NCBI GenBank assembly: GCA_963169055.1
Contig: CAUJFU010000155.1
Span: 1 to 28,425 of the forward strand
Source: Myxococcota bacterium
GTDB lineage: Bacteria; Myxococcota_C; UBA6777
Length of the DNA: 28,425 nt
Reading direction: 5' to 3'
The position numbers were made by a program, and so were the translations under genes. Position 1 is the stretch's first letter. Each line of letters starts with the position of its first letter. Of the stretch, positions 6,875 to 13,708 are shown piece by piece. The notes under the pieces were generated by a model that saw nothing but the letters and a program-made list of their open reading frames with translations, did no database searches and was not told the DNA's origin.

Positions 6875-9190
6875 ATGCGCACGAAGATCCTACTTCTCGC
6901 CTTTGCTCTGTTGCTCGGTTTATTCACGTTGTTTCAACAGCTCGCTGCTTTACGAGATCAAGCGCCTTCCGTCTTGGCTGCGCTTGATACTGCACCGCTC
7001 CCCCCCACCGCGCAGTGGTCCATCGGACCTTTTCGCATCCAATGGCTTGCGCCTTCCCCACAAGAAGCGCAGATGTTGATCCGCCATCGTGGTGTACCGC
7101 ATCTCTTGTGGTCGAGCGCGCCCGGGAAAAGCTTTCTTGCAGCAGGCATCGGAAAAGAACAAGTCCACGAAAGTCGCGGATCATTCTTGATCCAAGACCC
7201 ATCGTTGCTGCGCTGCGAACAACAAAGTATCACGACCTTTCATGCTACCCCCCACAGCCTCACCTTGTACGGACGACTTACCTGTCCCAAGACCCCGCAC
7301 GGCCCGACCCACGCCCCTTATCAAATGCGTTTCCAAACCCAAGGCACGCAACGCCTGACTTTTTCTTATACCGTCCAAGATCCCCGCTTTAACCGCTCCT
7401 TCCTGCTTTATCAATCCTCCGCAGATGAACGCTTCTTTGGTTTTGGCGAACAATTCACCCACGTTGAGATGAAAGGCCGCAAGCTACCGATCTTTGTGAT
7501 GGAACAAGGCATCGGGCGAGGCGTACAACCGCTCAGCACCGCCGCCAATCTCCTCGCAGGGAAGGGAGTTTCTGGCGACTGGCACACTTCGTACGCAGGT
7601 GTCCCGCACTACATCACTTCCAAGATGCGCTCGCTCTACCTCATCAACAACGAATACAGCACCTTTGACATGCGACCCGAAGAACACGTCGAGATCGGCT
7701 TATTTTCCCGCCAGATCGAAGGCGCTCTGCTCGCAGGTCACGACCCTCTTCAATTGATCGGCTTGTACACCGAATACGCTGGGCGGATGCGCCCGCTACC
7801 CGAGTGGATCCATCAAGGCGCGATCATCGGGATGCAAGGCGGCACACAGGCTGTCCGAAAAACCCTCGAAGACCTCAAACGACACAACACCCCCGTCTCG
7901 GCCTTTTGGCTGCAAGACTGGGTCGGTCAACGCAAAACCAGTTTTGGCAAGCAGCTCTGGTGGAACTGGGAACTCGATCGCGACCGCTATCCGCAGTGGG
8001 AAGCCCTCGTCACCGAACTCAAGCAACACGGCGCACGCGTGATGACCTATATCAATCCTTTTCTTGTCGATATGCGCCACAGCGATATCGCCAAAAACAA
8101 CAAACGCTTCCAACGCAATCTCTTCCAAGAAGCCGATGCAGCGGGCTACTTGATCCGCGATCATCACAACAAGCCTTATCTGATCCCCAACACCAGCTTT
8201 TCTGCGAGCCTCGTCGAGCTAAGCCACCCCAAAGCCCGAAGCTGGATCAAAGAAGTGATCAAAACCCAGATGATCCGCATCGGTTCCTCGGGCTGGATGG
8301 CGGACTTTGGCGAAGCCCTCCCCTACGATGCCCGCCTTTTCACCCAAGAAACCCCCGCCACCTACCACAACCGTTATCCCGAAGAATGGGCGCAAGTCAA
8401 CCGCGAAGCCATCCAAGAAGCCGGTCGCAGCGACGACATCGTCTTCTTTACCCGCGCAGGCTACACCCGCAGCCCCCGCTTTTCGACGCTGTTTTGGCTC
8501 GGCGATCAACTTGTCACATGGGATATCCAAGACGGCCTCAAAACCGCGATCAGTGGCCTGTTATCGGGCGGCTTTTCGGGCTACAGCCTCAACCACAGCG
8601 ATATCGGCGGATACACCACCATCAGCAACCCCATCCGAAACTACCACCGCTCCAAAGAATTGATGTTGCGTTGGATCGAACTCAACGCCTTTACCGCGAT
8701 ATTTCGTACGCACGAAGGCAATCAGCCCGAGAAAAATCACCAATTCAACAGCGATCCTGAAACGCTTCAGCACTTTAGCCGCTTCGCCAAGATCTACAAA
8801 GCATGGAACTTTTATCGAAGTCTCCTTGTGGCCGAAGCCTCCACTCGTGGTTGGCCGATCGTCCGCCATCTCTTCTTGCATTATCCGCACGATCCCAACA
8901 CACAACGCCTCGAATTCCTCCAATACCTGATCGGCTCCGAGATCTTGGTGGCCCCTGTCAGCGACCCCGGAGTCCAAACCAAAGACGTCTATCTACCGCA
9001 AGGTCACTGCGAACATTTGTGGACAGGCCGCATCTACGGGCATCCCCACCAAGGCCGCTGGCTACGCATCCACGCTCCGCTCGGCTCTCCCCCCGTCTTC
9101 TACAAACGCGGCAGCAGCATCGGCGAACGCTTCTACCGACTCTTGCTCGAACAAGGTCTTCTCGAATCCACCCACCACGCGAAGCCTTGA
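6875..9190 (+). CDS. GH31 glycoside hydrolase, sulfoquinovosidase-like (YihQ-type)
   Basis: The start is ATG 6875, seven bases after AAGGAG (6862-6867); ATG 6872 would be only four away. An N-terminal hydrophobic segment (about residues 4-27) suggests export or membrane anchoring, unlike cytoplasmic E. coli YihQ. The 771-aa protein shows the GH31 barrel. The nucleophile is D477 in GWMADFGEALP and the acid/base is D544 in WLGDQ. HSDIGGYTT contains Y580. Compared from memory with E. coli YihQ, the sulfonate-site residues Q262, Q288, W304 and Y508 correspond to Q321, Q347, W363 and Y580. R301 is replaced by Q360. GH31 enzymes retain configuration through a glycosyl-enzyme intermediate. Overall similarity says alpha-glycosidase of the sulfoquinovosidase branch, but the Q360 change makes sulfoquinovoside hydrolysis uncertain. 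No sulfoquinovose catabolic genes are nearby. Confidence 0.85.
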   Translation: MRTKILLLAFALLLGLFTLFQQLAALRDQAPSVLAALDTAPLPPTAQWSIGPFRIQWLAPSPQEAQMLIRHRGVPHLLWSSAPGKSFLAAGIGKEQVHESRGSFLIQDPSLLRCEQQSITTFHATPHSLTLYGRLTCPKTPHGPTHAPYQMRFQTQGTQRLTFSYTVQDPRFNRSFLLYQSSADERFFGFGEQFTHVEMKGRKLPIFVMEQGIGRGVQPLSTAANLLAGKGVSGDWHTSYAGVPHYITSKMRSLYLINNEYSTFDMRPEEHVEIGLFSRQIEGALLAGHDPLQLIGLYTEYAGRMRPLPEWIHQGAIIGMQGGTQAVRKTLEDLKRHNTPVSAFWLQDWVGQRKTSFGKQLWWNWELDRDRYPQWEALVTELKQHGARVMTYINPFLVDMRHSDIAKNNKRFQRNLFQEADAAGYLIRDHHNKPYLIPNTSFSASLVELSHPKARSWIKEVIKTQMIRIGSSGWMADFGEALPYDARLFTQETPATYHNRYPEEWAQVNREAIQEAGRSDDIVFFTRAGYTRSPRFSTLFWLGDQLVTWDIQDGLKTAISGLLSGGFSGYSLNHSDIGGYTTISNPIRNYHRSKELMLRWIELNAFTAIFRTHEGNQPEKNHQFNSDPETLQHFSRFAKIYKAWNFYRSLLVAEASTRGWPIVRHLFLHYPHDPNTQRLEFLQYLIGSEILVAPVSDPGVQTKDVYLPQGHCEHLWTGRIYGHPHQGRWLRIHAPLGSPPVFYKRGSSIGERFYRLLLEQGLLESTHHAKP

Positions 9191-9226
9191 CAAAGAGGGA
9201 AGGGGGCGTGGGGTTATACCCACACA
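9188..9226 (-). repeat. Short GC-rich hairpin between convergent genes, related to the intergenic repeat
   Basis: On the minus strand this reads GTGTGGG-tataa-CCCCACG followed by CCCCCTTCCCTCTTTGTCA. That resembles the hairpin 1, CGCCCC and CTTTGAC portion of the 13379 element with hairpin 2 collapsed. It overlaps the TGA stop of the GH31 gene and lies in the 68-bp gap between convergent genes. It could serve as a transcription stop for both, although there is no clean T tract. Confidence 0.45.
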
Positions 9227-9258
9227 AGAAACCAGCCACACAGCCGAAAATACGCGAA

Positions 9259-10944
9259 TTAACCACGCGCAGCGTACCAAAAGATCGCAGGAAGCTTTTG
9301 AAAGCTCGGCTCAAACTCAAACGCAGCGATGCGTTCGCCGACCTTGTGGGCGAGGCGATGGGTCACAAACCACGGGGGTTTTGGGAAGACCGTAAAACTA
9401 CCACGGATCACGCTCTTTTGGGGCTTCTCGAACATCAGGATATTGTGAACCACCCCAATACCGCTTTGGATATCCTCGTAAGTATGGCCGGGATACGCGC
9501 CCCACGTGGTGTTTCCAAGACCATAACTTAAAGCAGGCCAGTGATTGATCCCGATGCTGCCGTAGCGTAGGGCGGCGATGGCGTCCTCAAACGCTTTCGT
9601 ACCGATCTGGCGCTCGGTGCGTGGATGGATCAACACGCAAGCATTCAAGGTTCCATGCAAGGTCTCATTGGCCCATGCAACGGCCTTTTGCAAAAAGTCG
9701 GTGGCGTTGGCGGCAGGCAAAGGAACTTCGCCCGTCACAGAGCAAAAGGATTCTTCGCGGAAGCGCAGGTTGCTTTTGTCTTTCCAATCCAATCGGGGCA
9801 ACAACGTGAAGGGAACGGTTTCTGCGTTGAGGGGGCCAAAAGCTTCGATCTGTTCGACGCCTTTGGTGAATTGTTTGTAGCGATCTTGTGCGCCCGGATA
9901 ATAGGCTTTACGCGAAGGGAGGTCGCGCAAGACACCACGCAACTTGTCGAGGAACGCTTCGCGTTGATCCCACGCTGCATGGGTGATCAACACCTTGGCA
10001 GCGTTGCAATTGAAGCCTGAGTTTTGCGTCATCTGCGTGGCGACGTTTTCTGCATGGAACTGAAGTTCTGCATCGCTCCACACACCCGGGACAACGATCA
10101 CAGGGCTGACGTTTCCAAGCTCGCTGGTGATAGTCTTGTTGAGCAGGCGCTCGCCTTTGCGCTTGCGCTGTGCGCCCTCTTCGCCCGGGCCAAACACGAT
10201 CATATCGTGGGTCTTGTCGCTGCCTGTGATATGGATCTCCGCAACCACATCGTGTTTGCACAAGTACGCGCCCACGTCGCCCCCGCCGTACATAAAACGC
10301 AAGAAGCCTTCTTTCACCAACGGAGCAAACGCTCTCTCCAAACTCGGCCCAAGGTAATCGTTGACGGGGTTGAACTTGAGTGCGCAGACTTTGCCTTCCA
10401 CAAACATCTTGTAGACAGCGTCCAAAGGTGCGATGCTTGCGACGTTTCCAGCCCCTAAGATCAAAGCGACTTCGCCCTTGGGTTCGTGTTCTTTGTAAAA
10501 CGCCGCCATCCCCTGCACCAGCGTATCCTTGGTGACTTCGGGCTGCATCCAGATCTCCGCCGAAAATCCGTTGTACATGATCTTGTCGAACACCGTTTCA
10601 GGGAAAACCTGCACGACCACTTGCCCGTCTGGACGAGTCCGAACCCTCGACGTATCCAGATAAGGCCGCCCCGCATCCGCCACTTGCTCCAGCGAACGCT
10701 GCAACAAACGCAAGTTCCGCATAATGATCACAGGCCCACCCATCCATTCATCCGCGCTTTGCGGTGAATCCTTCGGCAGCCCCTTCGCGATCAACGCTCG
10801 CTCGACTTGTTCGTGCATCACACTCGCAAAGCCTTTGCGCACTTGTTCGAGCAACTTGATCTTTTCGCGCACAGGCAGCCGCGCCCAACGCGTCTTGTTT
10901 TCATCCAGAACCTTCAGATCATGATCCAAGCGTTTTGTATCCAT
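9259..10944 (-). CDS. Aldehyde dehydrogenase family protein (NAD(P)-dependent)
   Basis: This is a 561-aa member of the ALDH superfamily, oxidising an aldehyde to an acid or acyl derivative with NAD(P)+. The ATG at 10944 is preceded six bases upstream by GGGAGG. Visible landmarks are the cofactor-binding Lys at 190 in KFNPVN, a Gly-rich LGAGNVAS at 163-170, ITGSD at 239-243, the general-base Glu275 in TSELGN, and the catalytic Cys313 in SGFNCNAAK. The protein is longer than typical ALDHs (about 480-500 aa), with extra sequence at the N-terminus (DEWMGGP, RPDGQV) and the C-terminus (VFPKPPWFVTH). It is therefore a divergent subgroup and I cannot name the substrate. It converges with the GH31 gene and is divergent from the peroxiredoxin gene, and appears to be a single-gene unit. 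Confidence 0.9.
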   Translation of the reverse strand: MDTKRLDHDLKVLDENKTRWARLPVREKIKLLEQVRKGFASVMHEQVERALIAKGLPKDSPQSADEWMGGPVIIMRNLRLLQRSLEQVADAGRPYLDTSRVRTRPDGQVVVQVFPETVFDKIMYNGFSAEIWMQPEVTKDTLVQGMAAFYKEHEPKGEVALILGAGNVASIAPLDAVYKMFVEGKVCALKFNPVNDYLGPSLERAFAPLVKEGFLRFMYGGGDVGAYLCKHDVVAEIHITGSDKTHDMIVFGPGEEGAQRKRKGERLLNKTITSELGNVSPVIVVPGVWSDAELQFHAENVATQMTQNSGFNCNAAKVLITHAAWDQREAFLDKLRGVLRDLPSRKAYYPGAQDRYKQFTKGVEQIEAFGPLNAETVPFTLLPRLDWKDKSNLRFREESFCSVTGEVPLPAANATDFLQKAVAWANETLHGTLNACVLIHPRTERQIGTKAFEDAIAALRYGSIGINHWPALSYGLGNTTWGAYPGHTYEDIQSGIGVVHNILMFEKPQKSVIRGSFTVFPKPPWFVTHRLAHKVGERIAAFEFEPSFQKLPAIFWYAARG

Positions 10945-11295
10945 CTTTCGCCTCCCTACACAGCCGCGCCAACAACACGACGCATCGCCGTTTAAACAAA
11001 AATGAACGCACTTTCAGCGCAGGAGCTATACCACGCCCCTTGACACCAAGCAAGACGCTTTTCCTCGCCTCATCCCACAGCCACCACCGTCACACAAAAT
11101 CCATCCCCCAACGCGCAACCTTTTTCGATCTCTTGTCATCTCATAGCCCGAACGCAGATGACAGGAGCTTTCCTCGCTGCTTCGAGCCTTTCCTTGACGA
11201 ACAAAAGATCGTCGTTAACCTTCGATCGCTTTCGTCACCCCATCGCGTCCGCTGTGATCGCAGCGACGCCCACGAACACAAGCAAGGAGCATCCC
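10945..11295. other. Divergent intergenic region between ALDH and peroxiredoxin genes
   Basis: This 351-bp gap holds the ALDH promoter candidate on the minus strand and must also contain the peroxiredoxin promoter. For the latter I see only weak candidates (TTGACG near 11194 with a poor -10). No palindromic peroxide-regulator site was recognised. An in-frame extension of the peroxiredoxin ORF back to 11158 lacks family similarity and is treated as non-coding. Confidence 0.5.
11025..11053 (-). promoter_or_regulatory. Candidate sigma70-type promoter of the aldehyde dehydrogenase gene
   Basis: On the minus strand a TTGCTT -35 (11053-11048) and a TATAGC -10 (11030-11025) are separated by 17 bases. 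Transcription would begin near 11018, giving a leader of about 74 nt before the strong GGGAGG site of the ALDH gene. Confidence 0.45.
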
Positions 11296-11820
11296 ATGCT
11301 ACAAGTCGGAAAACCCGCCCCTCACTTCAAAGGTCAAGCCCTCGTTGGACGCGAATTCAAAGATATCAACCTCGATGCCCTCAAAGGAAAATGGGTGGTC
11401 TTGTTCTTCTATCCGATGGACTTCACTTTTGTTTGCCCGACCGAGTTGGTCGCCTTTAACAACGCCGTCGCTGACTTTGAAGATCTCAACGCCGTCGTAA
11501 TCTCCGCCTCCACCGACACCGTCTTTAGCCACCTCGGTTGGGTCAAAGCGGACGAACGTCTCGCCAACCTCAAATACCCCATCCTTGGCGATGTCACCAA
11601 AAAGATCTCCCAAGACTACGGCGTCTTGACCGATGAAGGCATCGCCTTGCGCGGCACCTTTATCATCGACAACGCTGGAATCCTCCGATGGGCCGCTCAA
11701 TACGACCTCAACGTCGGTCGCAATATCGAAGAAACACTCCGCGTCCTTGACGCCCTCCAAACCGACGAACTCTGCCCTTGCAACTGGGAAAAAGGCCAAG
11801 ACACCCTCAAAGCAGGCTGA
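11296..11820 (+). CDS. 2-Cys peroxiredoxin (AhpC/TSA, Prx1 type)
   Basis: This 174-aa thiol peroxidase reduces hydrogen peroxide and organic or peroxynitrite peroxides in the cytoplasm. The start is ATG 11296, after AAGGAG with an eight-base gap. The peroxidatic site is P40-M-D-F-T44-F-V-C47-P, with the conserved Arg119 in ALRGTF. The C-terminal resolving motif is L-C160-P-C162-NWEKG, where C160 matches the usual VCP-x-x-W position. C162 is an additional cysteine, making a C-x-C pair. The length is a little below the typical Prx1 size of about 190-200 aa. The next gene downstream is an AhpD-like CxxC protein; AhpD reduces AhpC in Mycobacterium, so the pair probably forms a peroxide-reducing system. 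No AhpF or thioredoxin reductase is seen in the window. Confidence 0.95.
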   Translation: MLQVGKPAPHFKGQALVGREFKDINLDALKGKWVVLFFYPMDFTFVCPTELVAFNNAVADFEDLNAVVISASTDTVFSHLGWVKADERLANLKYPILGDVTKKISQDYGVLTDEGIALRGTFIIDNAGILRWAAQYDLNVGRNIEETLRVLDALQTDELCPCNWEKGQDTLKAG

Positions 11821-11834
11821 CACCCTGCCCATCC

Positions 11835-12034
11835 CAACGGGCTGTCCGTTTCAACCGACCCGTGCGCTGTCCATCTCAACGGGCTGTCCATCTCAACCGA
11901 CCCATGCGCTGTCCACCCCATCCCAACGGCCTCAAACGCCATCCGCCCGCTCGACACAGCCCCAAACGCTGTCCATCCCATCCCAACGAACCAAAGGCCA
12001 TCCGCCCGCTCGAAGCAGCCCCAAACGCTGTCCG
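11835..12034 (+). repeat. Two overlapping families of tandem repeats (42 bp and 59 bp periods)
   Basis: Between the peroxiredoxin and AhpD genes, a GGGCTGTCC...CGCTGTCCA unit occurs at 11839 and again at 11881 (42-bp period). A CCATCCGCCCGCTCGA unit occurs at 11939 and at 11998 (59-bp period), ending CAAACGCTGTCC each time. The pieces CCATCCCAACG and GCTGTCC recur in both families. No ORF with a ribosome site is present. The space otherwise separates two genes that look like one functional unit. Confidence 0.75.
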
Positions 12035-12082
12035 TATCCAAGGGCTGAGACCATCGCCATCCACCCCCGAAAGGAGATGCCT

Positions 12083-12703
12083 ATGTCCGTACTCCCTCCC
12101 ACCTCACCTGCCGAAGCATCCGAGCGCGCCAACAAAGCCATCGAACGCTTTCAAGAAAAAATGGGTAGCCCTGCTCCCGCATTTTTTCACGCGATGCTTG
12201 GCTCCGAGTCGATGATCCACGATACCTTTATGAACCTTGACACCCTTCTCAACAAGGGAAAGCTCGCCAACGACGCCAAAGCCCTCATGGGCTTTGCAGC
12301 AGCAACCACCGCACGCAACCAAGATGTCGCACGCTGGTTTGCTGATCTTGCCCGAAAGAACGGTCGAAGCGATGCCGATCTTCACGAAGTCCTCGCCGTC
12401 GTCGCAACCTGCACCTCGTACAATCAACTCTATAAGTTCCGTTATCTGTCCCAAGATCCGACCTTTGCGCAGATGCGCCCCGGCCTTCGCGCCACCCCCT
12501 TCGTCAATTCCACCCTCGGCAAGGATATCGTCGAACTCCTTTGTGTCGGCGTCTCCACAATCAACGGATGTCAAAGCTGTGTTTCAGGACACGTCCAAGC
12601 AGCCCTCCAAGCCGGACTGACGCACGAGATGATCGAAGATGCTGTCCGCATCACCGCCGCCACCGCAGGTATCTGCGCTTGGAGCGCAAACACCCTCGGC
12701 TAA
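12083..12703 (+). CDS. AhpD-like alkylhydroperoxidase / carboxymuconolactone decarboxylase-family protein
   Basis: The start is ATG 12083, six bases after AAGGAG (12071-12076); ATG 12077 lies directly against the site and is less likely. The 206-aa protein has the AhpD signature E151-x11-C163-x2-C166-x3-H170 (in ELLC...NGCQSCVSGH). Its spacing equals that of the E118/C130/C133/H137 proton relay of mycobacterial AhpD. Such proteins are all-helical and act as disulfide reductants or weak peroxidases using the CxxC pair. Placement 262 bp downstream of a 2-Cys peroxiredoxin supports a role in recycling that enzyme. The spacer between them is filled with tandem repeats. Length is slightly above the 175-aa standard, with a longer N-terminus. 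Confidence 0.88.
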   Translation: MSVLPPTSPAEASERANKAIERFQEKMGSPAPAFFHAMLGSESMIHDTFMNLDTLLNKGKLANDAKALMGFAAATTARNQDVARWFADLARKNGRSDADLHEVLAVVATCTSYNQLYKFRYLSQDPTFAQMRPGLRATPFVNSTLGKDIVELLCVGVSTINGCQSCVSGHVQAALQAGLTHEMIEDAVRITAATAGICAWSANTLG

Positions 12704-12707
12704 ACAT

Positions 12708-12880
12708 CCTCGGACTTACGCCGTTGAATGGTTTTTTGGGGCGTGGTACGACGCCCCGCGAGAGGGCGAAGCCCTCTTGACCCCGTATTTGGCGAAAAGC
12801 GCACTATTTTTCACACAGACGACGCTCTCGCTTGAACGGGTGAGAACACGGCTTTTTTGGGCCAACTGCGTCACCCCTAC
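12708..12880 (+). repeat. Inverted-repeat intergenic element, copy A (MITE-like)
   Basis: Copy A starts with CGGACTTACGCCGTTG and ends with CAACTGCGTCACCCC, an imperfect terminal inverted repeat. Inside are two hairpins, GGGGCGT...ACGCCCC and AGAGGGC-gaa-GCCCTCT. These are followed by TTGACCCCGTATTTGGCG, which is identical to copy B apart from its first bases. It lies between the convergent AhpD gene and the 12911 gene and encodes no protein. Confidence 0.8.
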
Positions 12881-12930
12881 GTCCCTCAAGAAAACCAGCT
12901 TTCTCGTCCCTTAAGAAAACAAGCTTTCTT
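12881..12930. repeat. 25-bp tandem duplication at the 3' end of the 12911 gene
   Basis: Positions 12881-12905 and 12906-12930 are two copies of a 25-bp block (GTCCCT-AAGAAAAC-AGCTTTCT core) with three differences. One difference (C to T) creates the TTA that is the stop codon of the minus-strand gene. The gene's stop therefore lies inside the duplicated block. Confidence 0.85.
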
Positions 12931-13342
12931 CCCACCTTCCGCCCCAAAGCTTCGTCACCAAACGCACCCCATCGCGCCGCACACTTTCTTGCCGATGCGG
13001 TAGATATTCCCAAAGCTCGGAGCCTTCGCCTTCTGCGGCCTCGAACAGATCAAACGGATCTTCGGGGATTTCTGTATGCGGTATCGCCTCCTCGCTCCAC
13101 TCGACAAGATCCGCGAACGCCATCCGCCCATCTCGCCAACGCAACCAAAGCCGAAGATCCCGTTGCACCGACAGCAAACGCTCCATACTTACCGCGCCAT
13201 AAGCATCTTTGCGCCAACGCTCGAAGCCGTTGTATCCCCCGCCGAGTTCCTCCAACAGCGCATCTACGGGCGCATACAACAGCCTCCCTTCACTACGCAC
13301 TCGCACCATCCAGCAACGTCCATCCATCGCCACACCTTCCAT
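12911..13342 (-). CDS. Hypothetical protein, about 143 aa
   Basis: I do not recognise this protein. It is rich in Arg, Trp, Glu and Leu (LWLRWRDGR, DLVEWSEEA, KLWGGRWEE) with no membrane segment, signal peptide or cysteine pattern, so a cytoplasmic globular protein is likely. A start at ATG 13342 gives 143 aa; ATG 13327, preceded by GAAGG with a better gap, would give 138 aa. The first 20 bases upstream already belong to a degenerate end of the inverted-repeat element family. Elements A and B flank it in the same orientation, so it could be cargo between two elements, although that is speculative. Composition similar to its neighbours and absence of frame breaks support a real gene. Confidence 0.55.
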   Translation of the reverse strand: MEGVAMDGRCWMVRVRSEGRLLYAPVDALLEELGGGYNGFERWRKDAYGAVSMERLLSVQRDLRLWLRWRDGRMAFADLVEWSEEAIPHTEIPEDPFDLFEAAEGEGSELWEYLPHRQESVRRDGVRLVTKLWGGRWEESLFS

Positions 13343-13378
13343 CCCACAAAAAGCGACCCAACCGCAAAACGCCTATCT

Positions 13379-13550
13379 GATCGGACTTACGCGGTTGGAT
13401 GGTTTTGTGGGGTTCCACCCCACGCCCCACAAGGGAGCGCGGCTCCTTTGACCCCGTATTTGGCGAAAAGATCACTGATTTCCAGACCAACGACGCTCTC
13501 GCTTCAAGCGGCGTGAACACGGGGTTTTTGTCAACTGCGTAACGCCTATC
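13379..13550 (+). repeat. Inverted-repeat intergenic element, copy B (MITE-like)
   Basis: The left end GATCGGACTTACGCGGTTG (13379-13397) is the imperfect inverse of the right end CAACTGCGTAACGCCTATC (13532-13550). The core is about 70 percent like copy A by eye, with hairpins GTGGGG-ttcca-CCCCAC and GGGAGC-gcg-GCTCCT, then TTGACCCCGTATTTGGCG and GACGCTCTCGCTTCAAGCG. Immediately left, 13358-13378 is a degenerate right end (CCAACCGC...CTATC). With the left end of B it forms a 41-bp imperfect palindrome whose outer arms CCAACCGC/GCGGTTGG match exactly. Confidence 0.8.
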
Positions 13551-13570
13551 AGATAGGACTTACGCAGTTG
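13532..13570. repeat. 39-bp near-perfect palindrome at the junction of elements B and C
   Basis: The right end of B (13532-13550) and the left end of C (13552-13570) are reverse complements at 17 of 19 positions around the single base A at 13551. The centre CCTATC-A-GATAGG is exact. It could extrude as a cruciform or fold as an RNA hairpin. Confidence 0.85.
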
Positions 13571-13671
13571 GATACGAAAAAGACCAATGTTCGGGCGCGG
13601 GCGGTTCGCAAACCGCCCCTACAATGTGCTGACATCTCAGGGTTTTCCTTTTCAACTGCGTAACGCCTATC
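13552..13671 (+). repeat. Inverted-repeat intergenic element, copy C, with a different core
   Basis: The ends GATAGGACTTACGCAGTTG (13552-13570) and CAACTGCGTAACGCCTATC (13653-13671) match at 17 of 19 positions when inverted. The 82-bp core is unrelated to A and B and carries the hairpin GGGCGGTT-cgca-AACCGCCC followed by CTACAATGT. Same ends with another interior suggests a mobile or processed element family defined by its termini. Confidence 0.8.
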
Positions 13672-13708
13672 TGATTTGGATGCTTTTCGCGGCGAATGGT
13701 CTGCGAAA

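Noticed and set aside
11158-11295. N-terminal extension of the peroxiredoxin
   Set aside because: Peroxiredoxins begin close to the MLQVGKPAPHF segment; the extension is non-homologous and AAGGAG precedes ATG 11296.
11633-12082. Extension of the AhpD-like frame through the tandem-repeat spacer
   Set aside because: It overlaps the peroxiredoxin gene and reads repeats as Pro/Ser/Gln-rich text; AAGGAG sits before ATG 12083.
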